Assembly: GCA_002104985.1 (NCBI GenBank)
Contig: MCGO01000048.1
Location: 186,001 to 250,000 of the forward strand
From: Rhizoclosmatium globosum
Lineage: Eukaryota > Chytridiomycota > Chytridiomycetes > Chytridiales > Chytriomycetaceae
Length of the DNA: 64,000 bases
Reading direction: 5' to 3'
The number at the start of each line of letters is the position of its first letter. The first letter of the stretch is position 1. The translations under genes and the position numbers were made by a program. Of the stretch, positions 43,730 through 56,700 are shown piece after piece. The notes under the pieces are model-generated. The model was not told the DNA's origin. It did no database searches and worked only from the letters and a program-made list of their open reading frames with translations.

Positions 43730-46700
43730 TTAACGCACAACAATTCTCACATATGGAACCTCAACATCTTCACCAGTTCGGTCATTCACACACACTTCCA
43801 AAACGATTGCTTTGACGTGTGGTGGAACAGGTTTCTTGCTAATGCTCTCAATCAGCTCAATAATGGTCATATTGAGTCGTTCTTGCATCTTGGCCTTTTG
43901 CATGAAGAAGCTATACAGCATCGACACACCAGATGAAAGCATTGTGATTTCAAGTTCGTACTCATTCTTGAACTTTTCAATCAACTGCTTCAAAGTCAAG
44001 TTGCCGACAATGTCGAAACGGTCCCACAATGTCCATTCGGTTTCGTGGTACTTGAATTTGGGGGCAGCAATGGGCTCGGAGAATCCAAAGAATGGAAGTG
44101 CGAGGTTAATAAAACCGTTCTTGTAGTCTTCAATCTTTGTCTTGCCATCGATGATCTATAGAAACAGATAAGTATACGGAAGCAGGTTTTATGTGAATGA
44201 AACAAACCTTGAAGAGTTCAAGACAGACCAAACCAGTCACCAAAGCAGTGGTGGTGGCAATGGCTGGAATAATCTTTCCAGCAATGAACTTGGTCTTGAG
44301 ACGATCGGCGTTCGCAATGTTGTAGTTGGATGCACGCAAGTTTGATGCAGCAGTGATGAAATCAATGTGGAAGTTGGAATCGTCATCCTTCTCGAAATCA
44401 GCTGGCTGGAGCTTGTATCCAGGCAACGAGGATGGGCTTGGAAGAGCCTTGACGAGGTCTTCAAGTTCAGAAGCATCTAAAGATATTCTATTTAGCAAAA
44501 ATGTGACTGACTTTTGGTTACAACAAACCAGTAGATTGGGTCTGAACGTTCTCATTCTCTTGCACTTGAATCTTGACACCAGTCTTTGGCTGGAACTCTG
44601 GGACATGGATAGTGGCAAGAACAGTTTGGAAGTACTTCTTGTCGCGCTCACCTTTAATAATCCTGTCAGTACCAATTTAGATATAAGCTTTTTTAAACTC
44701 ACCCTTCAATCCGAAGTTAAAGGCGTATAAGTTGGCAGCAGCAATAATGAAATCCAAGTGAAGTGGGTCCTCTGCGTCAAACACAATCTTGGTAGGAGCA
44801 CGCTTTGGTCCTGACCAGAATGGAGTTCCAGTAGACGTGACAGCATCAACAGGGAAGTTGTACAACAACTGGGCAATCTGGTTGTGGTAGTAGTCTTGGA
44901 ACTTGAAACGAGCCCAAGCGACACACTGCTCGAATGACTTGGGGCGGTCGGTTACAAGCATGTGGTGGATACTTTCAATGGTTTCCTTGGCGCTTCCTGG
45001 CTCCTTCAAGGTGGTTGTGACAAAGTTTGGCTGAGTCAAGTACATGTTGACGTTCTCGGCTGGACCTCTGAACAAACCGTCAAATACATCACGGGCCCAT
45101 TGAATAGTGTGCTCAATCTGGTTTGGGAAGTTCTTCAAGGTACAGATTGGAATAGACTTCTCTGGAGGGTCGTTGGATGAAGAGTAAGACTCAGTGACTC
45201 CTGGCAAGACAACCTGAGTGTTTCCCTTGGTTCCCAAAGTACCACTTTCCAAAAGAGACTTTCTGTAGTACACACAACGTCTGTCGACATACTTTCTTGC
45301 GTCAACGTTGTCCAAAGCGTTTGTGACTCCAGTCAAACCCTCCCAGAACTCATCACCAAAGATGTTTTCTGTGTCTGGGCCAACACGATCAGCAAACGAC
45401 TTGATCTTGTTACGAAGATCAGGGTTCATAGCCTCAACAGCACTTGCAGCACATTCACTCTTAAGGCGACCGACATCCTTTGGACGGAACAAGAATTGAC
45501 GGTTCAAGTTAGACTTTTCAATGGTATCCATATCTGTCACGTAAATGTATCCCTCAGGTCCACTTCCCAATCCAAGCATCGCCCAGTTTTTGAGCATTTC
45601 ACAACCAATAGCTCCAGCACCAACAAGGAATTGACGAGCGTTTGTCAACTTGGTGAAGAAGTCATAACCGAAGACGGCAATGATTCCATCGTAACGGGTA
45701 CCTGTGGTCTGCAGCTCTGCTCAGTCAAAGCGCTGCTGGAGGGCAAGGACTCAAGACTGTCGAAGAACAAGTGCTGATAGATTGGGCAGAACTTTCCGGA
45801 ACAGGCCTTCAACACTTCTTGAGCAACCAATCCTCCAATAACAGCAGCCATTGGAGTCAAATCTCCTCTTGCTTGGAAGGCAAGTTCCTTAATCAGCTTC
45901 TCGTCCAAATCAATTGGGTTGGCGGATTGAGCGTTGATAGCCAAGGCATTGTTGAAAACTTCAGTTGCATGGGCTTCGTTACGTGGCAATGGGAGGACAG
46001 AGTGTTTCGCTTTGAAGGCATCCAATGCTTGGAATCCGATGAGAAGCTGGGTTGGGCGATCAAACTTTGCAAAGTCAGAGTAGACGAATTCAGGAGCTTT
46101 CAAAGAGTCCTTGAGAGAGTGCTAAATTTTCAAAGTGTTTGTTAAATTGAACTTAAAAATGAGAATGCACTCACGAATTTCAAAGTCTTTGGTTGCTTCA
46201 CTTGTGTGAAAATACCTCCAGTCTTGTAGTTTCCAAGGTTGGAAGTATCTCCATTTTGAAAGTGTAAGGACCAGAAACAGAAACCTTTCGTGGTTCACAT
46301 CCGTTCAAAGCCTCCATTCCCTGAACTTCCTGGAAAGTGACGTAGTCTCCGTCTTCAAGTCCGTGACGATGGTCCTCCAAACAAGTGACAAGACCATTTT
46401 CCTCCTACGGGAAACGTAAGCAAACATGAATTTCTCACTAGTTGCATGACTCACAGCTGAAATTCCGGCAACCATTCCACTGACTGGTTCTTCACCGGTC
46501 TGGTCAGTAACAACAAACGCCTCTCCGAAGTCGTTGAAAACGGATCTAGCTCAAACGATCAGACGGGAGTCAGGAAACCCCAAAAATAATAATACTCACC
46601 CAAACAATCCGCGAATGTCAGATGCGATGAATTTGATGTTGTTTCTGTGAGTGATCTCGTTGATGCGCAATTGCTCAGCCAAAGGCACGTCTGTCAAAAC

Positions 46701-47363
46701 GACGACTTGGTACTTGAGCAACTCCGCCTCAGTGAGATCTCCATCGTATACGGACACTGGCACATAGCTGTTGAGTTCAGCAAGACGAGCCACAGTTGCT
46801 TGGGCACGAGGCTTTCCGACATCGCTGTGGTTCAAGTAGAACTACGACACCAAAACAATATGAGCAAATCAAGAGAGAAAACTAATTCGTTAGAGCTCAC
46901 CTGCGATGAGAGATCGGTAATCTCAACGTGTCCTCTGTCGTGAAGGGTGACTGACTTGACTCCTGCAGCCCCAATCAAAACACACAGTCAGCAATCAATT
47001 CAAGCACTACGCGATAAGAGATATAAACAGACCAGCAAGGATAACGTTCTTTGCTGCGAGCGTGGGCGGCTGTTAGTCCAATGCGACACCAACAAAGCAA
47101 CAACGCACCAATTTCAGCACCAAGGCCCTTCAAACCAACAATAAGAACATTGGAAACACTCATTGCGAGCATCGCTGTTTTGCCCAACACGTAACTAGAA
47201 GGAAAGACGCGCAGTTTCAGTATTTGGATACCCACCCAACCAGCCACTACTAGTCTACTATGTACTAAGTACTGAGTAGGAACACTCACAGTTGTCGTGA
47301 ATAGAGCCCTTCATCGATGGCATCGACGGGGCCCTGCTGAATGCCTTCCATCGTTGTCGACAT
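43730..47363 (-). CDS. UBA1: Ubiquitin-activating enzyme E1
   Basis: About eight exons encode a full-length E1 of roughly 1,020 residues. It has the inactive adenylation half ([14 protein letters not shown]), the active half ([21 protein letters not shown]), [17 protein letters not shown] for ATP, and [13 protein letters not shown] with the catalytic cysteine. The C-terminal ubiquitin-fold domain ends [12 protein letters not shown]1 adenylates ubiquitin, forms the thioester and hands it to E2 enzymes. Two one-base losses are inferred: near 45717, between ALTEQ and LQTTG, and near 46254 at a run of A. The start is the ATG at 47363 with [10 protein letters not shown]. The DDX49 gene lies 96 bp upstream on the same strand. 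Confidence 0.96.
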
Positions 47364-47459
47364 TGTTGCGTGGCTGTGGTTTGATATGTTTTTTCTCAAG
47401 GCTTCCACTTGTTGCAACTCCACATTCACTTTCCTTTGATAATCAGAGTTTATTCGAAA

Positions 47460-48860
47460 TCAGTCTTTCGTCTTTCTTCGCTTCTTATCTCCTCCCTGTA
47501 TAAGTCCATGCTTCTCCATATTGGTTCGTTTCTTCTCACCAAACTTGGTGTCAACCAAATGCATATTTGCAACTCGCTTCGCCAAACCAACTTCATTCAA
47601 CGTGTCCAGAACAGGCTTCTCAGGAACTGGGTACTCTTCAAGCTTCTTGTTGATTTTCCCTTCAATGTTTTGAAGAATATCAATGTCCCGCTCCGTCACA
47701 AGAGACACGGACAGACCACCCTTTCCAGCTCTCGCAGTTCTTCCAACACGGTGCACGTAGTCGGCTGCATCCGCCGGGAGCTCGTAATTGAAAACAACCT
47801 CAACAAACGGGATGTCCAATCCTCTGGATCCAACATCCGTGGCAATCAGAATAGGAACAATTCCACTCTTGAATTTTGCGAGACTTCCAAGTCGATCATT
47901 TTGACTCATTTGTGCATGAAGAGCTGTTGATCGAACACCAAGTTCTCTTAACAAGACTCGCACTCGCTCTGCAGTTCGACATTTTCCCGTAAAGATGATC
48001 ATGGTTTTGTTGGCAGCATCGTTCTAACCATATATGCCATGTACGCATCTCGCACAGTTGAGGGAATAAAGACATATCGCTGATCCAGCTTCTCGACAGT
48101 ATCAAATCTCGCTGCACATTGATACACAAATGGCTTTGATTCGGCTGAAAAGTTGAGTTGCTCGATTTCTTCAGTCAAGGTGGCAGTGAAGAGAAGAGTT
48201 TGTCGTTTCTTTGGACACACGTTCAAGATTTCTTCCAGATCCTATCACTTCAAAGGTTACAAACGACTTCTTTGACTCTCTTGGGTGTTACAGCACGAAC
48301 CTCACTGAAAGAATCATCCAACAGCCGGTCACACTCATCCATCACCAAAAACTGCAGCTTCTTAAAGTTGATTGCATTGGCACTACTACGGATATGATCA
48401 GCAAGTCTTCCAGGCGTAGCAACGATAACGTGCGGCCTCCGTGTCAGTTCCAATGCTTGCTTCATCATATCCATTCCTCCCACAACGACAGACAGCTTAA
48501 GAGAGATTCCAGTTCCAAGAATACGGAATTGTTCGGCAATTTGGTATGCAAGTTCTCGTGTGGGCGTCAATACGAGAGCGTAGGGACCGTATGGGTCTTC
48601 TGCAAGCTTCTGCAGGATTGGAAGGGCGAACGCAGCTAAAATAACTGTCAATGATCCGATTATGATGGAAAGAAAGGGGTCGCACCTGTTTTACCACTAC
48701 CCGTTCGAGAAGCTCCGATTGTATCCTTTCCATCCAAGATCTGAGGGATGCAGGCCGCCTGAATCTCAGTTGGCTGAGTGATTGAAATGGCCGCAAGTCC
48801 ATCACAGAGCCATTTGGCAACTCCAATCTCTTCAAATGTTTTGGCCTTGTGCACGGACAT
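47460..48860 (-). CDS. DEAD-box RNA helicase, DDX49/Dbp8-like
   Basis: Two or more exons encode about 445 residues with all helicase motifs. These are a Q motif (ITQPTEIQ), motif I (ASRTGSGKT), Ia (TPTRELA), Ib, motif II as DECD in VMDECDRLL, motif III as TAT in LLFTATL, and the C-terminal RecA domain with ATDVGSRGLDIP and HRVGRTARAGKGG. The closest branch is DDX49/Dbp8, which acts in the 18S rRNA pathway. The basic C terminus ends KKRRKTKD. An intron follows GSGKT (about 48630-48687) and another lies after DSFSE. One base is lost near 48022. The start is the ATG at 48860, just before KTFEEIG. It lies 89 bp downstream of eIF3a. Confidence 0.92.
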
Positions 48861-48949
48861 GACACGTGTGGTTGTGTGTGACTGAAAAAAAACAAAACTA
48901 GTAAAACAATAGAACCCGTTTATTCAAGATATACATAATATCATATCCT

Positions 48950-51900
48950 CTACTGACGGCGAGATGGTGGCACGTACTTGCCAGAAGAAGAAGCTGCACC
49001 AGAGCCAGCAGAACCACCAGCATTCTTGGCAGCCTCTCTTTCTCTCCAACCACCGCCGCCACCGCCGGAACCAGCTGCTGGGGCCTCATTCTCCCCTTCA
49101 CGTGGTCTACCGAATCCAGAGCGACCCGATCCGAAACCAGAACCACCATCGCGATCACGGTTTCCAAAGTCACGATCACGGTTTCCTCCAAATCGGTCGC
49201 GGTCTCCACCGAATCCTCCTCCAGAGGAACGGTCTCCTCCGAAACCGCCAGATCGCTCACCACCGAATCTGTCACCTCCGGCGTCACCACGTCTGCTTGG
49301 AGGAACGTACTTTCCACTAGCGTCAGTGCTGGCCGCTGGAGCATTACGTCTCCAACCATCGGAATCAGCTGGGGCAGCCGAAGGTGGAGCGGCAGAGGAA
49401 GGTGGACCACGACGAGCCCATGGTCCATCGTCTTTTCTCACGTCACGAGACTTCTCCTCCATGCGCTCACGTTCACGTTGCTTCAATCTCTCTTCAGCCT
49501 CACGCTCACGCTCCTGTTGTCTACGGAAGATTTCGTCTTGTTTCCTGTTGGAATCAACGAAAGTTAGACATGGAAATCCACAAACCAAATAAGACTTACT
49601 TGGCAGCTTCTTCTTGCTCAGCTCTTCTAGCCTCCTCCCTAGCCTTACGCTCTTCAGCAAGCTTGGCAGACTCCGCAAGACGAATCTTTTCGTTCTCCAA
49701 GAAGATACGACGAGCTTCCTCCTCCTTCAACTTGCGTGCAAGCTCGTCTTGCTTTCTCTTGCGGACTTCAGCAATACGTTGAGCCTTTGCCTCCGCAATC
49801 ATGGCTTCCACCTTTGCAACTTCTGCATTGTGAGCCTCCTGTCTGGCAGTTTGCAACTTTACTTTGTATTCCTCGTAGTCTGGAACCATACGGGTAACTC
49901 TCTGCTTGATTTGCAAAGCCTCAACGTGCTTTGTCTTGGAAGCTTCAAGCTGAGCCTTCTTGAGGGCATTGTAGTAAGCCTTGTCAATCTTCTTCTGCTC
50001 CTCGTGATCAGCCTCCCACTTGACAGTCTCAGCACGGCGGAACGCTCTCTCAGTGTGGTCAAGACGCTTCGAAATGTTCTTCATCTTGTTCGCCAAGTCA
50101 CGCTTCTCTTGCTCGATAAGCTCCACCTGCTTCTTCATCAAGGTGTCAGTATCCAAGTTGATGAGTTCCTCCTTGTCAATCTTGGTCTTTCCAGCCCCGG
50201 CGATTCTCTCCGCAAGCTTAAGCGCTTCTTCACGTTCACGGTCAGCACGAATTTGCGCAATCTTCTCCATCTCACGACGCTTCATATCTTCCTCCATACG
50301 GATCTTCTCCAACTCGGCTTCACGACGTTGCTGCTCCTGTCTCTTGATTTCGTCATCACGAATCTTCTTGGCAGCTTCATACTCCTTCATCTCACGTCTC
50401 TTTTCAATGAGAATGACACGCTCAGCAGCCAAACGACGCTCCTCTTCCATAGTCTCCAAAGCAACACGAATAGCTTCCTGTTGAGCATCGCGCTTTTCTT
50501 GCAACTTGTTAGGGTTGATCAAGTTAACAGCCACGTTCAATCTGGCAGCAAGGTTGGTCAAGTGAGAACGCATTTGGTCACTTGGGGTGCTTCCACCGCG
50601 AGAAGCCTTGGAAACAGCACCTCTTCCACCGGCAAAGATGTCAGTTTCGAAAGTGATGGTCTTGGCCATGTGGTTGACACGCATACTGAGCTCTCCCTTT
50701 CTGCAGCCGTTCATGATGAACTTCTCAATGTTGCATTCATCGTAACTGATGCTGGAGTTCAAGCTTGGAAAGCTTGCCAAGTTGACAATGCTCTCGATAG
50801 TGATGGATTGGTAGACCTGGCTCAACTGTTGCAAGAGACGAGTCAAGATGACCTGGTGCAAAGGACGAGCGTACTTGGTCAAGTCCTTCTGGTCACTCAA
50901 CTTGGTGATGATTGGCGCAATCTTCTTGCAGATGGAGAGTGGGTGGAAATCAACTTCAAGAATGTTGTACAATTCACGGACTTCTGGGCGGATGCGAGAG
51001 AAGACGTTCTTGTTCAAGGCTTCCTTGAGCAAGGACTCACGAGTTGGAGTCTTGTTCACGCGGAGCAAGTTGGTGAGACGTTGGTCACGTGGCTTGTTGT
51101 CATCACTGTCAGCGGTGGTAGTGCTGGTCTTGGAAGCAGAGATGATTGGAATGGAGAGGGCGGAAATCAACACGATTGTAGCCATTCTGGACAAATATCA
51201 GTAAAATAATAACTCGATTAAAAAAATACACACCTTTCGTGCTCTTCATCAGGCAAGTTCTTGTTTGTACGAACAATAGAAAAGAGCTTGCTGTAAGCAG
51301 CAGCGTGGAACAAGTAGTTCTCTCCAACCATGAAAATTCTAGCGAGCTTTTCGTAGTAGTTGGCCAACATAATCGCCTTTGGTGGCTTCTTGGAGACAAT
51401 GAACAAAGTGTGAATGTCTTCAATAGAACGGAAGCCTTCCTGCCACAATTCCAACTCGGCAGCTGCATTCAACTGCTCAAAACGGGTATCCAAGTGACGT
51501 TGGAGAGTGTCAGGGTCGCTCAAGTTGATGGAGTGCGTTTGGTTGGCGTATTTCGCAGCGGTGGTCAAGTGCTGTCTGAGAATCTCACAGAGACGACGGA
51601 ATTCAGTCTTACGAACGTACTTCAAACAGAATTTGAAGGCCTGGGATGCAGTTGCCTGGTACAAAACCTCCAATCGAGAGTTGTTTCTGAGAATGTCCAG
51701 GGCAGTTCTGTAGGCTTCCCACAAGAATTTAAGCCATGGAGTCACAACTTCACGATCAGTGCGGTCCTTTGAAACATCTCCGGAAACAGTTGAGAGAATG
51801 ATGGACTCTGGAGTTTCGGTCGCTTCCAAGTCCTCAACAAGGTCCAAGTTGATTTGATCCGCCTTCTCCTGGGCTTCAGCAACTTTCGACTCTGAGAGAT

Positions 51901-52382
51901 CAATGAACTTCTTGATGACAACCTGTTGAAACGAGAGAGTTGAGAAACTGTGCTAGCAAAACAGGCTCAACGACTTAAATAGTACCTCGATGGCAGTCAC
52001 GGTGATATTCTGGGAGATGTTTTTGTACTGATGAAGACCCTCCTTCGCAAGCTTTCCCTTACGCAACAAGACAGCCAATTCAATGAATCTGAGCAAGATT
52101 GGCTCGAGGACGTTGATGGCAGTGGCTCTGGAGCGCTTTGACATGATAACTTCGTGCAACAAGTCCAGGGCAGACTCATTTTGGTTCACGGCGATGAGCT
52201 CTGAGAGAAGTGCGAGTTAGGAACTCTTGAAGGGGCGAAATCACAAACTAACCTTCTGCTCTCTTCAGAGCATTCTCGGGCTTCTGATATACTCGAGACT
52301 AAATGAAGGGGTTGTTAAACAGGTTGGCCATAAGAACAGCGGATTGTGGGCCAGTTGATGGTTGTGTTGTGATGCTCACCAT
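48950..52382 (-). CDS. Translation initiation factor eIF3 subunit a
   Basis: About six exons encode close to 1,000 residues. After the split start comes [14 protein letters not shown], then [23 protein letters not shown], a PCI domain region ([13 protein letters not shown]), and a 300-residue charged spectrin-like helical domain. The tail is an Asp/Arg/Gly-rich segment with GGDRD repeats. eIF3a scaffolds the eIF3 complex on the 40S subunit. The coding ATG (52380-52382) is alone in its exon; the intron 52299-52379 follows at once and the next exon starts TCTCGA. Two copies of GKYVPPSRR lie in the tail, the second at the very C terminus. No frameshift is needed. The PDRG1 gene is 70 bp upstream on the same strand. 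Confidence 0.95.
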
Positions 52383-52452
52383 TTGACTTTGAAAAAAGAA
52401 AAGTGGAAGAGCAAAGAAAGACATTGGGAAGACATCCAAATCAAATGATTCT

Positions 52453-53067
52453 TTACTCGTTGGATTTATTGTTTAGTAATTCACTCAAGTTGGCTGGTTT
52501 GAGGGTGCTGAAGGAACTTGCGTTCACGGCGGAAGGCTTTCCAGGAATATTTGGATACAATTCAGCTTCCAACCTCTCCAACTCATTCATTTTTTCTTTC
52601 ATTGTCGTACGCAATTTGGCAATCTCGCCATCTAGTTGGACTTGCTCTTCATATTCCAATCCAGCGTCAGATCTCAATCTAAAGCCAACAAACGCATACC
52701 TTTCTCGATTACTGCACGGGCTTTCTCCTTCTCGAGCTTCATAATTAATCCACCTCCGAAGAACCATACTTTCTTGTCTATGGCAATTCATTCAGATCAC
52801 GCCTTCACAAGAATTCCAACACGAACCAACTTCATTACGCCTGAAGCAGCCTACAGCTTCTCTATTTGCATTTCGTCGTCGATCCAAGTCAACAATCTGC
52901 AACCAGTTGTGAGTACTCAGCACATCCACATCAACAAGTACCCACCAAACGCTTGTCTGTCAGCACTTCTTCCGCCAGACGCTGCCAATACGAATTCAAC
53001 TTCAAAACAGTATTCAAAAGCAGCCAAGACTCACTTCGACTTCGGCCTGGTCCTTGAGCACATTCAT
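52453..53067 (-). CDS. PDRG1-like prefoldin-family protein
   Basis: Short exons give about 120 residues: [49 protein letters not shown], and a helix from [14 protein letters not shown]. The DKRxIVDLDxxRNxNRE stretch is characteristic of p53 and DNA-damage-regulated protein 1, a subunit of the prefoldin-like module of the PAQosome/R2TP co-chaperone. Introns are as short as about 21-35 bp in one reading, so exact joins in the middle are provisional. The start is the ATG at 53067. It is divergent from the SF3B6 gene with 29 bp between start codons. Confidence 0.72.
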
Positions 53068-53096
53068 TGTTTCCAGCAAACAAAAACAAAGCAAGA

Positions 53097-53624
53097 ATGG
53101 CCTTTTCTGGAGCAAAGAATGTCGGTGTCCGTCTGCCGCCCGAAGTAAACCGCATTCTGTTCGTGCGAAACCTGCCCTTTAAAATGTCCGCCGAGGAAAT
53201 CTACGACTTGTTTGGGAAGTACGGCCCAATTCGACAGGTGCGTATCGGTAATGCGAACGATACGAGAGGAACTGCCTTTGTTGGTGCGTGAAATAGTATG
53301 TTTTAAGTTAGAACTAGTGCTGATGGCTGTGTGTAGTCTACGAGGACCTGTTCGATGCGAAGGCTGCGTAAGTTTGGCTTTCAAAAGCAGTGAACTGGCC
53401 TGAGTTCTAACCAATCGCCATAGCTGCGACCACTTGTCAGGATTTAACATCATGGGGCGATATCTGATTGTATTATACTTCAATCCGTCAAAGCAGACAA
53501 AGAAGATGGACCTAGCATCAAAGGTTTGGGTGCTTCACAACCTTGAATGTTACTGACACAAAGCCGTTCACAGGAACAAGAAATCAACGAAATGAAATCG
53601 AAATATGGCATGCATGATGATTAG
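53097..53624 (+). CDS. Splicing factor SF3B subunit 6 (p14)
   Basis: Four exons encode a 120-residue RRM protein. It starts [19 protein letters not shown], has RNP2 ILFVRNLP and RNP1-type TRGTAFVVYED, and continues [14 protein letters not shown] and [10 protein letters not shown]3B6 contacts the branch-point adenosine in U2 snRNP. Introns lie at about 53285-53337, 53369-53423 and 53520-53572. Its last intron ends before [12 protein letters not shown], the family C terminus. The gene is convergent with the RhoGEF gene, with 109 bp between the ends. Confidence 0.95.
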
Positions 53625-53733
53625 CTCAATTTGATCCAAATATCACAATACATTCCTCTTCACCCCTCATTGCGCAGTCTTAACTTCGCGTTCATTAACT
53701 TCTATGTACATTCCCAACAGTTATTTATTATTA

Positions 53734-56700
53734 TCATTTGGTCTTCCTACTTCCACTTTCTACAACAGGATTTGTTTCTCCAATTGACCCCAACAGTGTA
53801 TTCATCTCGCTCTCATCAAACAGATTTCCAATCTTCGGAAGCGCCAACAATATGGCAGGCGTTTTGGCTGTTAAAGGATTCGGTGTTGATTCCACATGTG
53901 GAGCCTCTTCAACCCAAGTACTTTCATTCATATATTCAGATGTGTCATGTCCGTGGAAGGCGCTATTGAAAGATGCACGCGTTCGTGGTGTTGGCTGCAC
54001 TTGTGTTATCTGGCCCGTTGGTGACAGAATCAGTGGCATATCCTCAAATCCGCATAACCATATCCTGACAAACTCGTGCATTTCGTGCAACAAATCCTTC
54101 GCAACAGTAACATCTCTTCGTGCACGATGGATTATGACGAGCTTTCCTTCACGACTGTGGTTGATTGATGTGGAGACATTGGCCAGATATTCCAGTGTCC
54201 TCAGTGCAGTATCTTTACTTATGGGCGCATTGGCACGATCTTTGACGATGGACGACATCTCGAGAATGCCATCAAAGTCTAGCTTTTCGGTGACCTGAGC
54301 GTCAAGGAGGGAAAGGATGGATTTTTCGCACGAAACCAACTTTCTCAGAATGAGAGTCTTCTTTCCAAGAATTCCATCAATCATTTTCAGAGTTGCTTTC
54401 ACAAGGTTTTTGTTTGAGTTCGCTGTTTCTTGTTCTGAAACGGATGGACGAATGGGGGATGGAGGAGGTTTTACAGGTGACGTTTGTATCTTTGGAATCT
54501 CAACAGTCTTCGGCTTCCATTGAGGTGTTTGCTGTTGTTGCGTGACTCCAAGTGCATTGGACAGAGTTTGTTCTGAAATTCTAATCTCTTCAATATTTTG
54601 GTTTGACGCCATAATTTTCGACTGGATAATGTCAAGTTTACATCTCATGGCGTTTTCTCGTCGCGATACGTCCACAATTTCAGCACACAGGACTGAGTTC
54701 TCTGATTTCATGTTTGCAAGTTTTTCGTCAAGCTCCTGTATTTCCTCCGAAAGCCTTTCTGCTCGCTGCTGTGAATCCTCCAGTGATTCAGATAAAGCCT
54801 TTATCTTGTGATCGCGGTCTTCAATCTCTATCCGTTTCTTGTCCATGGCTTTCTGGAATTTGTGGTGGAAGTCTGATTCCTTTCGCCACATTTCATTTTC
54901 TGCCGCATCAAACTTTCGAGCATATTCATTTACAATTTGTTCGTGGCGATTTACTTCATCTTTCAGGGATGCTCCATCGACTGAATCTTTATCTGTGCTT
55001 GTTTGTTAGCCTCGGTGGCCATTCGAGTTGAGCTAGTTTTGAATTCAGCTCCTGTTTCAATCGCTCTAACTCAGATCCGAACGTTGCCGCCGTTGAGTTG
55101 ACGAAATCAAGAGAAGCTTGAAGTTTCATTTTGGCACTCATGAGACTGTCAGTGAGGTTCTTTAAGTACGAGTTTTCTCCCTCAAATTCTTTCAGCTTGA
55201 GGATTGTTTCGTTGTGTGTATCCAGCAACTTTGCTCCCGATCTTTCAAACCAGCTACTTCTTTCTGGGTATCATCGACATATTTTGCGTGAACTAATTTC
55301 AGCTTTTTGTGTGCCTCAAGCAAGTCTGCAAAGTCTTTTTCGACTTTCGAGAGCTTGTTTTCGACTTCCGTTAACTCAACGATAGTTTTGTTCAGCTTAG
55401 TATCAACTTCCGTCTTTGCCAGTTTTAGGTCTTCAAATTCTTTCTTGGATGCAGCCAGTTCTTCCTCCAAGTTTCAACGTCAGTTTTGTACATACGAGTC
55501 TTGTCCTTGAATTTTGACTCCATTTTCTTAACATTCACTAGAGTCAACTCCCGTTCTTCAAGCAGCTCTTCTTTCTCTTTCTCCAACAGTGATGCTCGCT
55601 TTATGGCGCCCGTCAGCTCATCGCAAACACGGTCATAATCAATACTGATATCGTTGATACGACAAAGAACAGATTTGGCTTTACTGTCATCCTTCAATCC
55701 GGAGATCCGAATGTTATGTACGGGAGATAGACCTCGGTTATGATGAATATTGGCTATGTTCACATTGTAAGCGACATTAGCGATTTCGTCAATGATGAGT
55801 TCAAGCGCATTGATTTCTTTTTCCTTCTTCTCACATTGCTGCTCAGCTTGCCGAATTAGGCTTTCTTTTGATTTGACTTCAAAGGAAATGTGGTCGGAAT
55901 GTTCACGCAGTTGGAGGTATTTTCTGTCAAGTTCAGTGTAAAGATCCATTCTATTACTTAGAGCTGTTGCTTCTTTCTCTGTATTTGCGAGACGGCTCTT
56001 CAAAAATACAATTTCATCAGCTTGCGATCCATTTAAATTTGTGAGCTTTTGATGGTTTTCCTCAATGACTCTTAAGCTCTGAGTGAGATTCTGAATGGAT
56101 TGTTCATGTGCCTCTTTTTCGCTTTCTAACTGTGAGACTTTTTTCTTGAGGCTTGTGATTGTTTTGGCTTTGACTTTCAATTCATCTTCAAGACGTTGGT
56201 TGTTGGTTTTGAGTCCCTCGATTTCCTTCTCACATCGAAACTTTGACGAAGTCGTTTCCTTTTCAAGTCTTTCCACGAGTTCAAGTTGACCAGCCATAAT
56301 TTGTTCTTCATGGTCTTTACGGCCTTTAAGTTCGGCCATTTCCCGATTCAATCGTATTTGCAACTCGGCATTTTCTTTTGCCAACAGATCGTACCTCAAG
56401 CCAGCTTCTGTTGTCATTTTTTGCTTCAAATCAGAAAGTTCCTGATGCAACTGTGATTGTGCAAATTCTGTAATCTTTCTGACAGATTCTTTAAGCTCGG
56501 TGATTTCATGGTCCTTGCTTTCGATTGCCTTTGCCATTTCAAAGTTTCGAGTATCGGAGCGTTCGAAATTAATAACAAGCTGGTGGTATTCATCTTCAAG
56601 TGCTTTTAACTTTTCCTTGAGGGATGCTTCTGATTGCGAGATCTCTGCAAGGTCATGCTCTTTCCTCTTCAGCCTATCCTGCGTTTCAGCAAGCAACAGT

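Noticed and set aside
49614..51209. A 531-codon plus-strand frame opposite eIF3a
   Set aside because: It mirrors the charged helical eIF3a sequence as Leu/Ser-rich antisense. Its length alone is not evidence of a gene.
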